From: an uncultured Myxococcales bacterium
Lineage (GTDB): Bacteria; Myxococcota_A; UBA9042; CAIXZC01
DNA length: 64,000 nt
NCBI GenBank assembly: GCA_903895725.1
Contig: CAITUV010000015.1
Coordinates: 1 to 64,000, forward strand
Direction of reading: 5' to 3'
Below the pieces are notes generated by a model that saw only the letters and a program-made list of their open reading frames with translations, had not been told where the DNA came from and ran no database searches. Below, piece after piece: positions 39,239-49,500 of this stretch. A program made the translations under genes and the position numbers. Numbering within the stretch: position 1 is the first letter of the stretch; each line of letters starts with the position of its first letter.

Positions 39239-39357
39239 CCGGCCCCATGGTTGGTGGTCGCCGCGCCGCCGGTCACCCCCTATCCCACTCCTTTCATTGC
39301 GTCCGCACGCCTGCATGAAGTAGGATGAGCGCGTTTCTTCGCTGTGGAGGGAGTTCC

Positions 39358-42300
39358 ATGAGATTCCTCGCTGTGCCATTCACCGCATCGTTGGCTGCCG
39401 CCCTCTTGACTTGTGCGCTGCTTGCCGCCTCGTGTGCGGAGGAGCGGGAGCCGATCAACCAGGTGCAGACCTTCGCCCTCGACAAGTCCTTCTTCGTGGG
39501 GCCCGACCTGCAGGACCCGGCGGACAACCCTGAATTCTGGGCCCAGGCCACGCTCGTCGACGTGCCCTACGGAGCGACCCAGGAAAGCCTGTTCACCTCC
39601 ACCTACGCCCAGCCGGTCTCCCGCATCCGATGGTACATCACGGAAGACCTGCTCCTGGCCCGCATGGCCTATGAGCGCGTCGAGGGCACGGATGGGAAGG
39701 GTGTTGGCGAGAAGACGGACGAAGGAACCATCGTCGCCGCCTTCACCATCGAGAAGCACTTCGACATCGCCTACGACTACAACTCGACGACCGGCGAGAA
39801 GGTCAACGTCCTGCTGGAAAACGACACGGACAGACCCTGGTTCGAGCGCAAGTACATGCGCGTGGACTTCTCGAAGAACCTTGTGACCGACTCCTACGAC
39901 CTGGATACCCTGTCCATGCTCGGGATGTTCGACGGCATCGAGTACGAGCCCCTCGCCTACTACGTGGACGATCCGACCGACGACGACGCCCCCTACTTCG
40001 ACTGGAAGACCGGCTATTTCGACATCACGCTCAAAGCATTTGCCAAGCCGCAGACCATCGACCTGTCCGACATGGGATGGGGAATCGACGAATTCCCGGC
40101 CTGCTGGCTCGAGTATGATTTCCTCTACGGAACGTGGCCGGCCGGAAGCTGTGCTCCCGTCGAGCTGACGATCCGCCATGCGTTCCGTCGGGTCGAGGAC
40201 TTCGATTTCGAGCCCATCGAGTGGGACGGCGAGCGGTTCCAGGCCTATGGTGCCTTCTACATCGAGCGGTTCGGGTACAACCGCAACTACGGCATGAGCG
40301 ACGAGCAGTGGCACCGTTTCCTCACCCATTACCAGCTTTGGGAGAGGAGCCACTACTACTCGGATCCAGCCAACATGGCCGGCCCCGTCGAGTGCTTTAC
40401 GCCGGAGACGACGCCCATCGGCGATGATCCCCACCGTGACCTCGATGCCAACGGTACGGAAGACGAGTGCGAAGCCGTCGGCCCCGGCTCACGCTGCGAT
40501 ACGTTCACCCAGAAGTGCACCCTCCCCTTCTCCCAGCGCAAGCCCAAGCCCATCGCCTGGTACTACACGTCCGGAAGCGACCCGGAGATGTTCGACACGA
40601 CCTATCTGTCCGCCCACCAGTGGGACGTGGCGCTCCGGCATGCCGTCATGACCGCCCGGTACACCGAGTGTATGGCCACGGGCGGCAAGGAGTGCGCCAA
40701 GAGCTGGCCTGTTTACTTCGGTCAGGCCGAGGAGCACCAGGACGCCATGGCGCTGGCCCTGGAAGTCGATGACTGCCGCAACGGCATCGCCTACGCAGAC
40801 CGAAAGAAGGATCCGGCCAAGTGTGCGGCCCTGGCCGACGATCTCGGCAAGAAGCGGGGCTACTCGGAGGGAGTCATTGCCCTTGCCAAGATGGACGAGA
40901 TCCTCGTGCTCTGCCACAGCCCGGTGGCTTTCGACGATCCCCCGGCCTGTGGGACCGGGCGGCTGCCCGAGGACGTTTCGGACGAGACGTGCAAGGCCGC
41001 GGTGGCCTGGGCCGACCAGGCCGAGAACGGTGCCGGTAGCGGTGACGCAGCTTCCTCGGGCTCCACCGCTCCGGGCGGCATGACGCTCGAGGACTGGTAT
41101 TCCCAGATTGCGGACTCGTGCCGCGACGTGCTCCGGGTTCGCCGGGGAGACATGCGGTACCACCAGATCAACGTGATTCGAGAGCCGGAGTTCTCCGCTC
41201 CGTGGGGAATCTACGTCGATGCCGAGGATCCGCTCAACGGACAGAAGATCGCGGCCAGCGTCAATGTCTGGTCGACGGTGACGGACGGCTGGGCCCAGAA
41301 GCTGGTGGATCAGTTCCGGTACATCGGCGGAGAGCTGACGACTCAGGACGTGACCGAAGGGGACTATGTGGCCGACTGGGCCCAGGCAGTCGAAGCGGCC
41401 TCCGGCGGGGGCGTGTTCCCGGCCATGTCCCGCTCGACCGTGGACCAGAAGCTCTCGGAGTTTGCGGTGGGCAAGGCAATCGACCTGCCCAAGGCCCACG
41501 CTGCGTTCGAAAAGGCGTTCCCACAGGCCATGAAGAAGGCCCGCAAGATGGCACAGCAGTTCCGAGGTGTGAAAGCCCGGGCCGGTGCGGCGACGACCTG
41601 GGGACCTCTTCTTGCTGCCCGGCGTCACCATGCAGCCGATTCCCCGGTCGAAGCCTCGCTGCTCAACAAGATGATCCAGCAGCTCTTCGGCGTGGATTCG
41701 CTGCCGCTGGGGAGCGCTCTGACCGACCTCGTGTCACCGCTGCGGGCCGGCAATCCGTCCGTCCGACGTGAAATGCACCGGCTCAAGCAGACGGCCATGG
41801 CACGCCGTGGTGCCTGCATGCTCGAGGCAGCCCAGGCCCCCATGGACATGGCCGCGCTCTCGTCGCATCTCGAGGCGAAGTTCGGGAAGTTCAATCGGGA
41901 GGACCCGCCTGCGGTCCAGTACGAGCGTGCGGAGAAGATGCGCAAGTACCTGTCGAAACGGGTGCACAACGGTGCCATCGTGCACGAGATGGGGCACTCC
42001 ATCGGCATGCGCCACAACTTCGTCAGCTCGGCCGACGCCTGGTTCTACCGGCCGCAGTACTGGCAGTTGCGGACGAAGAACGGCACGGTCGACAAGACGT
42101 GCACCGATCTGAGCCCGACCGGTGAAGAGTGCGTCGGGCCGCGCTACTTCGACCCCCTGACGCAGGAGGAGCAGGACAATCTCATTCACATGTTCATGCA
42201 GAGCTCGGTCATGGACTATCCGGGCGAGGCGACCCAGGACTTCGCTGACCTCGGGCCCTTCGACTTCGCCGCTGCTCGCATCTTCTATGGCGATGCGGTT

Positions 42301-44256
42301 GCGGTGCACGCGGACGAATCCTACAACGTGGGCAGCCAGCGGGCCACGACAGTGCTCGACAAGGCCGATGATTTCGGCGGCATCCTCGGCATCTCGCACT
42401 TCTGGGGCGAGGACGAGGTCCACTACTCAGGCCTGCAGAAGCTGTTTGAGCTCATCCAGGACTGCCGCGACGTCAATGCCGAGGACTTCCGTCCCGCGCG
42501 TTATGATGCCGAGCGGGACGGGGCATGGGACGCCGTGCTCGACGGCATGCTCGTGAAGGTCGACGGCAAGACGACCCGATGCAGGACGCAGCCGGTGGAT
42601 TACGTGTGGTGGAGGCAGATGCGCAAGCCCACCACGGACGAGTACGACGGCTGGAACACGACGGGCCACACCGTGGATCCTGCGGGCCGCACTCGAGTCC
42701 CGTACGGGTTTGCCACCGATGACTGGGCCGACCTCGGGAACGCCAGCGTCTACACCCACGACAACGGGGCCGACCCGTACGAAATCTTCGGCTTCCTGAT
42801 CACCATGCAGGAAGTGATGCACATCTGGGACAACTACCGCCGCGGGCAGCAGGATTTCAGCGTGCGGGCGGCTGCCGAGCGCTCCCTCTGGCGCTACAAC
42901 GAGAAGATTCGGGATGGAGTCAAGGGACTCACTCTGATGCGCAACTTCTTCATGGACTACGCACTCGAGGAAGGGCTCGACCCGGATGCGTTCTGGTCCT
43001 ATGTCTCACCGCACTGGTACCCGAACAACATCGTGGCCTCCGGACTCGTGTTCGACCACTTCGTTCGGATGGCGACGCGGCCGCAGTCGGGACCACATTT
43101 CCGCAAGGGGAGCGACTCGGTGCTGCGAAGCTCGGTGGACACGGCGGGAGATCCCACGGCGACCGTCGTTCTGGTCCCCAACGGGGTTACGGGACGGTTC
43201 GGCAAGGTGAACCCGGGCGGGCGCCCCATCGAGAACCGCTACGCCGACAACCTGGGCGAGTACAACTACGAGCGCACGGTCAATGCCGGGGCCTACTACG
43301 ACAAGATCCACGCGGCCATGCTGCTGACCGAGTCGGTGGACAACTTCATCAGCGACACGCGGCAGGACTTCGTCGACCCCCGCTACCGGGCCGTGTCCGT
43401 GGCCGACCTGTTCCCGGAAGGCTACCGCCGCTTCCTCGGGAACATGCTGACCGGCGACGACGCTCTCAAGGGCCCCCGGCTGGCAGCGGATGCCTCGGGC
43501 AAGCCGCTGCTCGATGCCGACGGGTTCCCGGCCTCGGGAATCGGCTGGACCTCCTGGTGGGGTGAAGAGCCCAGAGCCTGCTTCCCGGCCGAGGGGACGG
43601 AAGTGTGCGCCTCGTGGGGCAAGAGCACGGACATCGAGCTCCCGGACAACGCTCCGGACTCGGTCATCTCCATCGATCCCCAGGTCGGCTGGGAGGAGCA
43701 GAAGTTCTTCATCGCATGGACCCTGCTCTACCTTCCGGAAAACGAGCAGCAGACCTGGATCGACCAGTTCCGCATCTGGGAGCTCGGAAAGGATGCGGAC
43801 CCCGGGATCGATCAGCGCATCGAGTTCCACAACCCGTCCGGGAAGGTCTACGTGGCCCGCACCTTCGGCAAGGAGACCGTGTTCGGCAAGACCGTGCAGA
43901 AAGGCATCGCGGCTCGCGTGCTCCAGTACGCCAACGAGCTGCTCCACCAGGGCTACGAAACGACCGACGGCCCGGACATCGACCAGGACGGGACTCCGGA
44001 CTGGTACCTTCCCGTCTACAATCCTCAGACCGGTGCCCCCGTCGTGCTCTACGACCCGGGAATCGCCGGCATGGACTGGGAATGGGAGTACCCGGAAGGC
44101 GTCGAGGGGTGTGATGCCAACGACAACTCCTTGTGCAAATGCTCCAACAACCGGGCGTGCGTCGCGCTGGAACGGTACGTCGAAGTGCCCTTCTTCCTGC
44201 GGCAGACGCTCGACGCGTACAACATGATGGATCCCCAGCCGGATGGGATCTGGTAG
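39358..44256 (+). CDS. Giant HExxH zinc metalloprotease lipoprotein
   Basis: A 1632-residue predicted lipoprotein (lipobox LAASC) with a zinc peptidase site. HEMGHSIGMRH (residues 876-886) supplies the His-Glu-His/His ligands, and SVMDYPGEA about 80 residues later is a Met-turn-like segment. The pattern matches DUF4953/DUF5117-type zinc-dependent metalloproteases, which show HExGHxxGxRHNF and a later MDY. Long N- and C-terminal parts are unassigned and include Asp-rich loops (DANGTEDECE and DIDQDGTPDW). It has GGAGGG before the ATG and stands as the first of a run of large secreted proteins. It probably cleaves proteins on the cell surface. The site looks intact. Confidence 0.78.
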   Translation: MRFLAVPFTASLAAALLTCALLAASCAEEREPINQVQTFALDKSFFVGPDLQDPADNPEFWAQATLVDVPYGATQESLFTSTYAQPVSRIRWYITEDLLLARMAYERVEGTDGKGVGEKTDEGTIVAAFTIEKHFDIAYDYNSTTGEKVNVLLENDTDRPWFERKYMRVDFSKNLVTDSYDLDTLSMLGMFDGIEYEPLAYYVDDPTDDDAPYFDWKTGYFDITLKAFAKPQTIDLSDMGWGIDEFPACWLEYDFLYGTWPAGSCAPVELTIRHAFRRVEDFDFEPIEWDGERFQAYGAFYIERFGYNRNYGMSDEQWHRFLTHYQLWERSHYYSDPANMAGPVECFTPETTPIGDDPHRDLDANGTEDECEAVGPGSRCDTFTQKCTLPFSQRKPKPIAWYYTSGSDPEMFDTTYLSAHQWDVALRHAVMTARYTECMATGGKECAKSWPVYFGQAEEHQDAMALALEVDDCRNGIAYADRKKDPAKCAALADDLGKKRGYSEGVIALAKMDEILVLCHSPVAFDDPPACGTGRLPEDVSDETCKAAVAWADQAENGAGSGDAASSGSTAPGGMTLEDWYSQIADSCRDVLRVRRGDMRYHQINVIREPEFSAPWGIYVDAEDPLNGQKIAASVNVWSTVTDGWAQKLVDQFRYIGGELTTQDVTEGDYVADWAQAVEAASGGGVFPAMSRSTVDQKLSEFAVGKAIDLPKAHAAFEKAFPQAMKKARKMAQQFRGVKARAGAATTWGPLLAARRHHAADSPVEASLLNKMIQQLFGVDSLPLGSALTDLVSPLRAGNPSVRREMHRLKQTAMARRGACMLEAAQAPMDMAALSSHLEAKFGKFNREDPPAVQYERAEKMRKYLSKRVHNGAIVHEMGHSIGMRHNFVSSADAWFYRPQYWQLRTKNGTVDKTCTDLSPTGEECVGPRYFDPLTQEEQDNLIHMFMQSSVMDYPGEATQDFADLGPFDFAAARIFYGDAVAVHADESYNVGSQRATTVLDKADDFGGILGISHFWGEDEVHYSGLQKLFELIQDCRDVNAEDFRPARYDAERDGAWDAVLDGMLVKVDGKTTRCRTQPVDYVWWRQMRKPTTDEYDGWNTTGHTVDPAGRTRVPYGFATDDWADLGNASVYTHDNGADPYEIFGFLITMQEVMHIWDNYRRGQQDFSVRAAAERSLWRYNEKIRDGVKGLTLMRNFFMDYALEEGLDPDAFWSYVSPHWYPNNIVASGLVFDHFVRMATRPQSGPHFRKGSDSVLRSSVDTAGDPTATVVLVPNGVTGRFGKVNPGGRPIENRYADNLGEYNYERTVNAGAYYDKIHAAMLLTESVDNFISDTRQDFVDPRYRAVSVADLFPEGYRRFLGNMLTGDDALKGPRLAADASGKPLLDADGFPASGIGWTSWWGEEPRACFPAEGTEVCASWGKSTDIELPDNAPDSVISIDPQVGWEEQKFFIAWTLLYLPENEQQTWIDQFRIWELGKDADPGIDQRIEFHNPSGKVYVARTFGKETVFGKTVQKGIAARVLQYANELLHQGYETTDGPDIDQDGTPDWYLPVYNPQTGAPVVLYDPGIAGMDWEWEYPEGVEGCDANDNSLCKCSNNRACVALERYVEVPFFLRQTLDAYNMMDPQPDGIW

Positions 44257-44271
44257 GCGATGGGAATGCGT

Positions 44272-44347
44272 AGGGCGGCGGCGGCGGTGAAGAAGACATG
44301 GGACGGATGGGACGGATAGGACACATAGGACGAATAGGACCCGCCGC
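44272..44347. repeat. Nonanucleotide repeat with GGC/CCG arms, copy 1
   Basis: A GGGCGGCGGCGGCGG run is followed by GAAGACATGGGACG and four 9-bp steps of GGACGNATA type, ending in GGACCCGCCGC. The 5' GGC run and the 3' CCGC run can pair. The nonamer phase lets it be read as a Met-Gly-Arg tripeptide repeat, but no supported gene is present. It lies between the metalloprotease and the next lipoprotein. Confidence 0.65.
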
Positions 44348-44404
44348 TTGGGAAGCCAGAAGTCACTGGCGCCTCGGGTCTGACGGTCCACGGAGGTGAG
44401 TGCA

Positions 44405-45571
44405 ATGAGTAGATTGGCTGGTATGGCAACGCTGATCTTCCTGGCCGCTTGCGGCAATGGAAATACCGCTCCAAAGGCGGGAACGGAAGGTGCGGCGTGT
44501 CTTCCCGTGTCGACTTGCGACGCCGGGCTCCAGTGCAAGGATGATGTGTGCGTGCCGATCCCCGCAGCGCCGGAGACGGTGAAGGATACGTGCAAGCCTT
44601 CCTGCGCAGACCGCAAGTGCGGACCGGACGGTTGCGGTGGAAGCTGTGGCGGCTGTGCCGGCGGGCAGACCTGCTCGGTCGAAGGCCAGTGTGTCTGCGC
44701 ACCGGATTGTGGCGGTCTCGAGTGCGGCGATGACGGCTGCGGGGGCTCCTGCGGTGCCTGTGCAGAAGGGAGCCAGTGCCTTTCCGGAGCCTGCGTGTGC
44801 GAGCCGGACTGTGCGGGCAAGGAATGCGGCGACGACGGCTGCGGGGGCAGTTGCGGCACGTGCATCGGCAGCCTGGCCGAGTGCCTGGAAGGGGCCTGCC
44901 TCTGTGACCCCGACTGTGCCGGCGCCGAATGCGGCGACAACGGCTGCGGCGGCTCGTGCGGTCACTGCCCGACCGGTGCCGACTGCATCGAGTGGCTCTG
45001 TGTGTTCCCCTGTACGCCGGACTGTACCGGACTCGTGTGCGGCGACGATGGCTGCGGAGGCTCGTGCGGCGAGTGCGAAGGCTTGCTGGCCGAGTGCATC
45101 CAGGGTGCGTGCGAGTGCACGCCGGTGTGCAAGGGTCTCGAGTGCGGCGACGACGGCTGCAACGGCTCGTGCGGAACCTGCCCGGTAGGGAAGCCCTACT
45201 GCGTCGAGGGCAGATGCGAGGAGACCTGCGTCCCGCAGTGCCTGGACTTGGAGTGCGGGGATGACGGCTGCGGAGGCTCGTGCGGCGATTGCCCTGCTGG
45301 CGTGGAGTGCATCGAGGGGATCTGCGACAGCGCCTGCGGAGTCTGCCCCGAGGGGACTTCGTGCGAGTACTTCCCCGACCAGACGGGCTGGTGCGGAGGC
45401 GAAGGATGTGCCGAAGGCCTGACGTACGAAGGCGAGTGCGGAGATGACGGCAGTACGCTGATCTGGTGCGAGGAAGGGGTGACCTACGCCATCGACTGCG
45501 ACTGGTTCGACCCGGAAAGCACGTGTTCCTGGCTCGAGGAGGAGGGGTTCTACGACTGCACGGCTCCCTGA
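44405..45571 (+). CDS. Cys-rich CGDDGCGGSCG repeat lipoprotein
   Basis: A 388-residue predicted lipoprotein (lipobox LAAC) composed of about eight imperfect repeats. Each repeat holds a CGDDGCGGSCG-like core and CxPxC/CxC spacers, so it is a disulfide-rich surface protein. The C-terminal 70 residues differ, with a CSWLEEEGFYDC ending. The start has GGAGG 8 bases upstream. Such repeats are common in myxobacterial secreted proteins. The function is unknown; adhesion or structural roles are guesses. Confidence 0.75.
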   Translation: MSRLAGMATLIFLAACGNGNTAPKAGTEGAACLPVSTCDAGLQCKDDVCVPIPAAPETVKDTCKPSCADRKCGPDGCGGSCGGCAGGQTCSVEGQCVCAPDCGGLECGDDGCGGSCGACAEGSQCLSGACVCEPDCAGKECGDDGCGGSCGTCIGSLAECLEGACLCDPDCAGAECGDNGCGGSCGHCPTGADCIEWLCVFPCTPDCTGLVCGDDGCGGSCGECEGLLAECIQGACECTPVCKGLECGDDGCNGSCGTCPVGKPYCVEGRCEETCVPQCLDLECGDDGCGGSCGDCPAGVECIEGICDSACGVCPEGTSCEYFPDQTGWCGGEGCAEGLTYEGECGDDGSTLIWCEEGVTYAIDCDWFDPESTCSWLEEEGFYDCTAP

Positions 45572-45643
45572 GCTTCCGGCCACTCGCGTCTACCCCACCG
45601 TCCCCCTCAGCCTCCGACCTCTCGCACCTGCTGCCCCGTGCCC

Positions 45644-46585
45644 TCAGCCTCCAACCCTTCTGGCCTGCTGCACCGTGCCCTGAGCCTCCTTCTCCCCCGC
45701 GTGCCGAACGCCTCCGAGATCGAATGCGAGTGCCAGCACCGACGAGGAAATCAGCACGTAGCCGACCAGCGTGGCGCCGGTAAGGGGCTCGCCCCAGGCC
45801 CACCACGCCACGAGGCCGGCCATGGCAGGCTCCGAGAGCGTCGCTGCCGATACGCGGGAGGCATCCAGGTGTCGAAGCGAGTGGTTGAAGGCCGTATGCC
45901 CGATCATCGTGGGAACGAGCGCCATCAGCACGAAGCACATCCAGTTGCGCGCCGAGTAGTCCACGACCGGACCGCCCAATGCGACCAGGGCGGCCATGGA
46001 GGTGAGCCCGGCCACGCCGTACACAGCGCTCACGTAGGCCCCGCTGTCGAGCTTTCGGAGCACGGGCTTTCCCGCCAGGAAATACAAGGTGAACAACGCC
46101 GAGCAGAGCAGTGCCAGCAGGTCGCCGGTCAGCGACCGCAACGACACGTCCAGGTCATGTGCCCCGATCACCGTGACTCCCGCAATGCCGAGCAACACGG
46201 CCACCGCCAGCCTCGGAGACACCCGTTCCCCGAACACCAGGTAAGCGGCCGCGGCCGTGATCACGGGGTTCACGGCGAAGAACACCGAGGCGTTGGCCAC
46301 GGTCGTGTGCTGAACTGCAGCGATCCACGAGATCAGGTGGCCGGCCAGCGCCAGGCCCGCCAGCACCAGCAGCCCGAGCTCCCGCCGCGAAAGATCGGTA
46401 ATCTGCCCCAGTGACCTCCATCCGAAAGGTAGCATCAGCAGACTGGCGAGGAGCAGTCTCCAGGCGGCAATGGCGGCGGGCTGTGCATCACCAATTCGAA
46501 TCAGATTGCCGGACTGGCTGGCGGCAACCAGGCCAATGGCCAGGAAGAGATAGACCGAACGAGGCGTCCCTTGACTCACGAACAC
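45644..46585 (-). CDS. EamA/DMT-family transporter
   Basis: A 313-residue inner-membrane protein with about ten hydrophobic segments in two EamA halves (first half with RIGDAQPAAIAAWRLLLASL; second with HTAFNHSLRHLDASRVSAATL and EPAMAGLVAWWAWGEPLTGATLVGYVLI). These drug/metabolite transporters export amino acids, metabolites or nucleotide sugars. The N-terminus is uncertain: no Met fits well, so a GTG start at 46585 or 46579 is assumed, just after the stop of the large upstream gene. An ATG at 46615 would overlap that gene by 26 bp. The gene follows the Cys-rich lipoprotein and may be co-transcribed with it. Confidence 0.8.
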   Translation of the reverse strand: MFVSQGTPRSVYLFLAIGLVAASQSGNLIRIGDAQPAAIAAWRLLLASLLMLPFGWRSLGQITDLSRRELGLLVLAGLALAGHLISWIAAVQHTTVANASVFFAVNPVITAAAAYLVFGERVSPRLAVAVLLGIAGVTVIGAHDLDVSLRSLTGDLLALLCSALFTLYFLAGKPVLRKLDSGAYVSAVYGVAGLTSMAALVALGGPVVDYSARNWMCFVLMALVPTMIGHTAFNHSLRHLDASRVSAATLSEPAMAGLVAWWAWGEPLTGATLVGYVLISSSVLALAFDLGGVRHAGEKEAQGTVQQARRVGG

Positions 46586-46589
46586 ACCA

Positions 46590-49500
46590 CTACCAGGTAA
46601 ACACGACCTTGCCATCGCCGGACTGCACGCCTTCGGCACCGTCCGTACCGGAGCCTCCGTTGTAGCTGCCACCGCCTCCACCGGCCCCTGCGGGGTAGCC
46701 CGAGTAAGGCTTGCAGCCGCCGCCGGAGTATCCGCCCCCTCCGCCTCCGCCATGGGACAAGCCGACCGTCCCACCACCGCCATAGCCTCCCTGCTCCCCG
46801 CCGGACCCATAGCCGGACGGATCGTTCATGGCGTTGAGCCACCCTTTGCCGCCACAACCGCCCGAGCCATCGGCCCCGTTGCTCCCTCCGGGCTGCGAGT
46901 TGGTCGTGTCCGACGTGCCGCTCGTGCTGGTGACGCCGGGCTTGCCCTGTGCGTAGGCAGGCCCTCCACCGCTCTCACAGATGGCGCCACCGCCACCTCC
47001 GCCGGCCGCCAGCATGAGCACCTTGCCGGCCGGCCTCCACACGAAGCTCCCTCCACCTCCCGTCCCTGAGTTGTTTGCCGGGTCGCTGCCCCTGTTCAGT
47101 CCCTTGCCCCCGACGACGACGGAGAAGGTCTCGCCCGGCGTCACCGTGAAGGACCCCTTCATTCTGGCCCCCTTGCCGCCCGTCTGCGAGCAGGGATTGT
47201 TCTTGCCCCCTTGCGCACCAAACGCTTCGATGGTGAGCGACTCGATGCACGCGGGGACCGTGAAGGTCTGGACGTTCCCCGTGTAGCTCAACGTCGACGT
47301 CCCGTGCTGGAGCACGCAGTCCGGCACGCACTTGCCGGCCTCGCAGTGCATCGCGGCCCCGCAGTTCTGATTGTCCGGGACCGGTACGTGCTGGCAGCCC
47401 GCGACCGGGTCGCAACTGTCGGTCGTGCACAGGCTCAAGTCGTCGCAGCTGAGCGGGTTTGCCCCCTTGCACACGCCGTCCGCGCAGGCATCCTTCAGCG
47501 TGCAGGCATTGCCGTCGTTGCAGGGCTCCGTGTTGTTCTGGTGGCCGCAGCCGCTCTTGGAGTCGCACGTGTCCGTCGTGCAGACATTGCCGTCGTTGCA
47601 GTTCACCGCCTTGCCGCCGCCGCACTCCCCGGCAGCGCATGCCTCACCCGCCGTGCAGGCATTGCCGTCGTCGCAAGTGAGGTTGTTGGCCGTGTGCACA
47701 CACCCCGTGGCGAAGTCGCAGGAATCATCGGTGCACGGATTCGAGTCGTCGCACGAGAGCAGGGTCCCCCCACACTTGCCGCTTCCGCACTTGTCACCCG
47801 TCGTGCATGCGTTGCCGTCGTCGCATCCTTTCTGGTTCGGCACGAACTCGCACCCCGCCTTGGGGTTGCAGGAATCGTCGGTGCACGAGTTGCTGTCGTT
47901 GCACGTGAGCTGACTGCTCCCCTTGCATTGGCCGAGCTCGCACTTGTCGGAGAGCGTGCAGATGTTCCCGTCGTCACACGGAACCGTGTTCAGCTTGTGC
48001 ACGCACCCGGTCGTCGGGTCGCACAGGTCCGTGGTGCAGACGTTCGCGTCGTCGCACGTCTTGACCGCGACGTACACACACTTCCCCTGGTCGCACACAT
48101 CTCCGTCGGTGCACGCGTTGCCATCGTCGCACGCACCCTCCTGGGGCACGTGCTGGCAGCCGCCCTGCGGAGCGCACGAGTCCTTGGTGCACGGGTTCTT
48201 GTCGTCGCAGTCCAACGCCGGCCCCGCCGTGCATGCCCCGTTGACGCACGAGTCGTTGACCGTGCACGGGTTCTTGTCGTCGCACGCAGCCGCGATGGGC
48301 GTGCTCAGGCACCCGCCCCCCGGCAGGCAGGTATCCGCGGTGCACGGATTCTTGTCGTCACAGTCGACGGCAATCTTGCCCGCACACTTGCCCGCCACGC
48401 AGACGTCGCCGGTGGTGCAGGCGTTGCCGTCGTCGCACACCTTACTGTTGGGCTTGTTCTTGCAGCCGGTGAGCGGGTCGCACGAATCGTCGGTGCACTC
48501 ATTGGCGTCGTCGCACGACTGCACCGGGCCCCCCTTGCAGGCCCCGTCAGCGCAGACGTCGGGCAAGGTGCAGGCGTTGCCGTCGGTGCAGGCCTTGCTG
48601 TTGGCCGTGTGGATGCACCCGCTCTCCGGATCGCAGAAATCATCGGTGCACGGGTTGTCATCTCCACAGGCCATGGGGACCCCGCCCCCGCAGGCTCCGG
48701 CAGCGCACTTTTCACCCACCGAGCACGGCTTGCCGTCGTCGCAGGCAGTCCCCTCGTTGACCGGAACGGATCCGCACTTTCCCGTGGAGGGATCGCACTC
48801 GGCATGCAGGCAGACCGGCCCGCCCGGTGCCTCATCGCATTCCACGATGCTGCCGGGCTTGATTGCGCAGGCGTACGGGACCTTGGTCTTGTCACAGAAG
48901 AGCACGCCGTTGCACAGGTTGCCGTCCTCCAGTGCCTTGCAGTCGGCATCCTGCGAGCAGTCGCACTGCACGTCGTATCCCTGGCACTTTCCCTGGCTGC
49001 AGGCATCGGCAACGGTGCAGGGGTTGCCGTCATCGCACGGGTCGTGATTGGGCTCGTTCGTGCATCCCCCCTTGCCGTCGCAGGAATCATCGGTGCATGC
49101 GTTGAAGTCGTTGCAGGCGATGGGGAGTCCCTTGCACACCCCGTCCTCGCAGTGGTCGCCGATGGTGCAGGCATCGCCGTCCACGCACTCCCCTTCGGTG
49201 AGCGGCTCGTGCCCGCATCCTGCCTGTCCCTGGCACTGGTCCTTCGTACACGCATTCCCGTCGTCACACAGGTTCACGTAGTCGCCGCCCACCTGCTTCG
49301 GCTCGTCCGCGTCCCCATCGCAATCGTCGTCGACGCCGTTGCACGTCTCTTCCACGGGTTGGGCCGCGTCGCAGGTGGACAGGCCCTCGTCTTCGCAGAC
49401 CCGCTTCCCCTCGCACGTCCCGAACTCGTTGGTCGTGGTGCACCCGGTCCACAACCCGAGTGCGATGGACCTCTGCGAGCACGGACACACACCGCCCGAT

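Noticed and set aside
44298..44399. A small peptide gene reading the nonanucleotide repeat as Met-Gly-Arg units
   Set aside because: No clear ribosome site and the same core recurs in non-coding positions and inverted; more likely a structural repeat.
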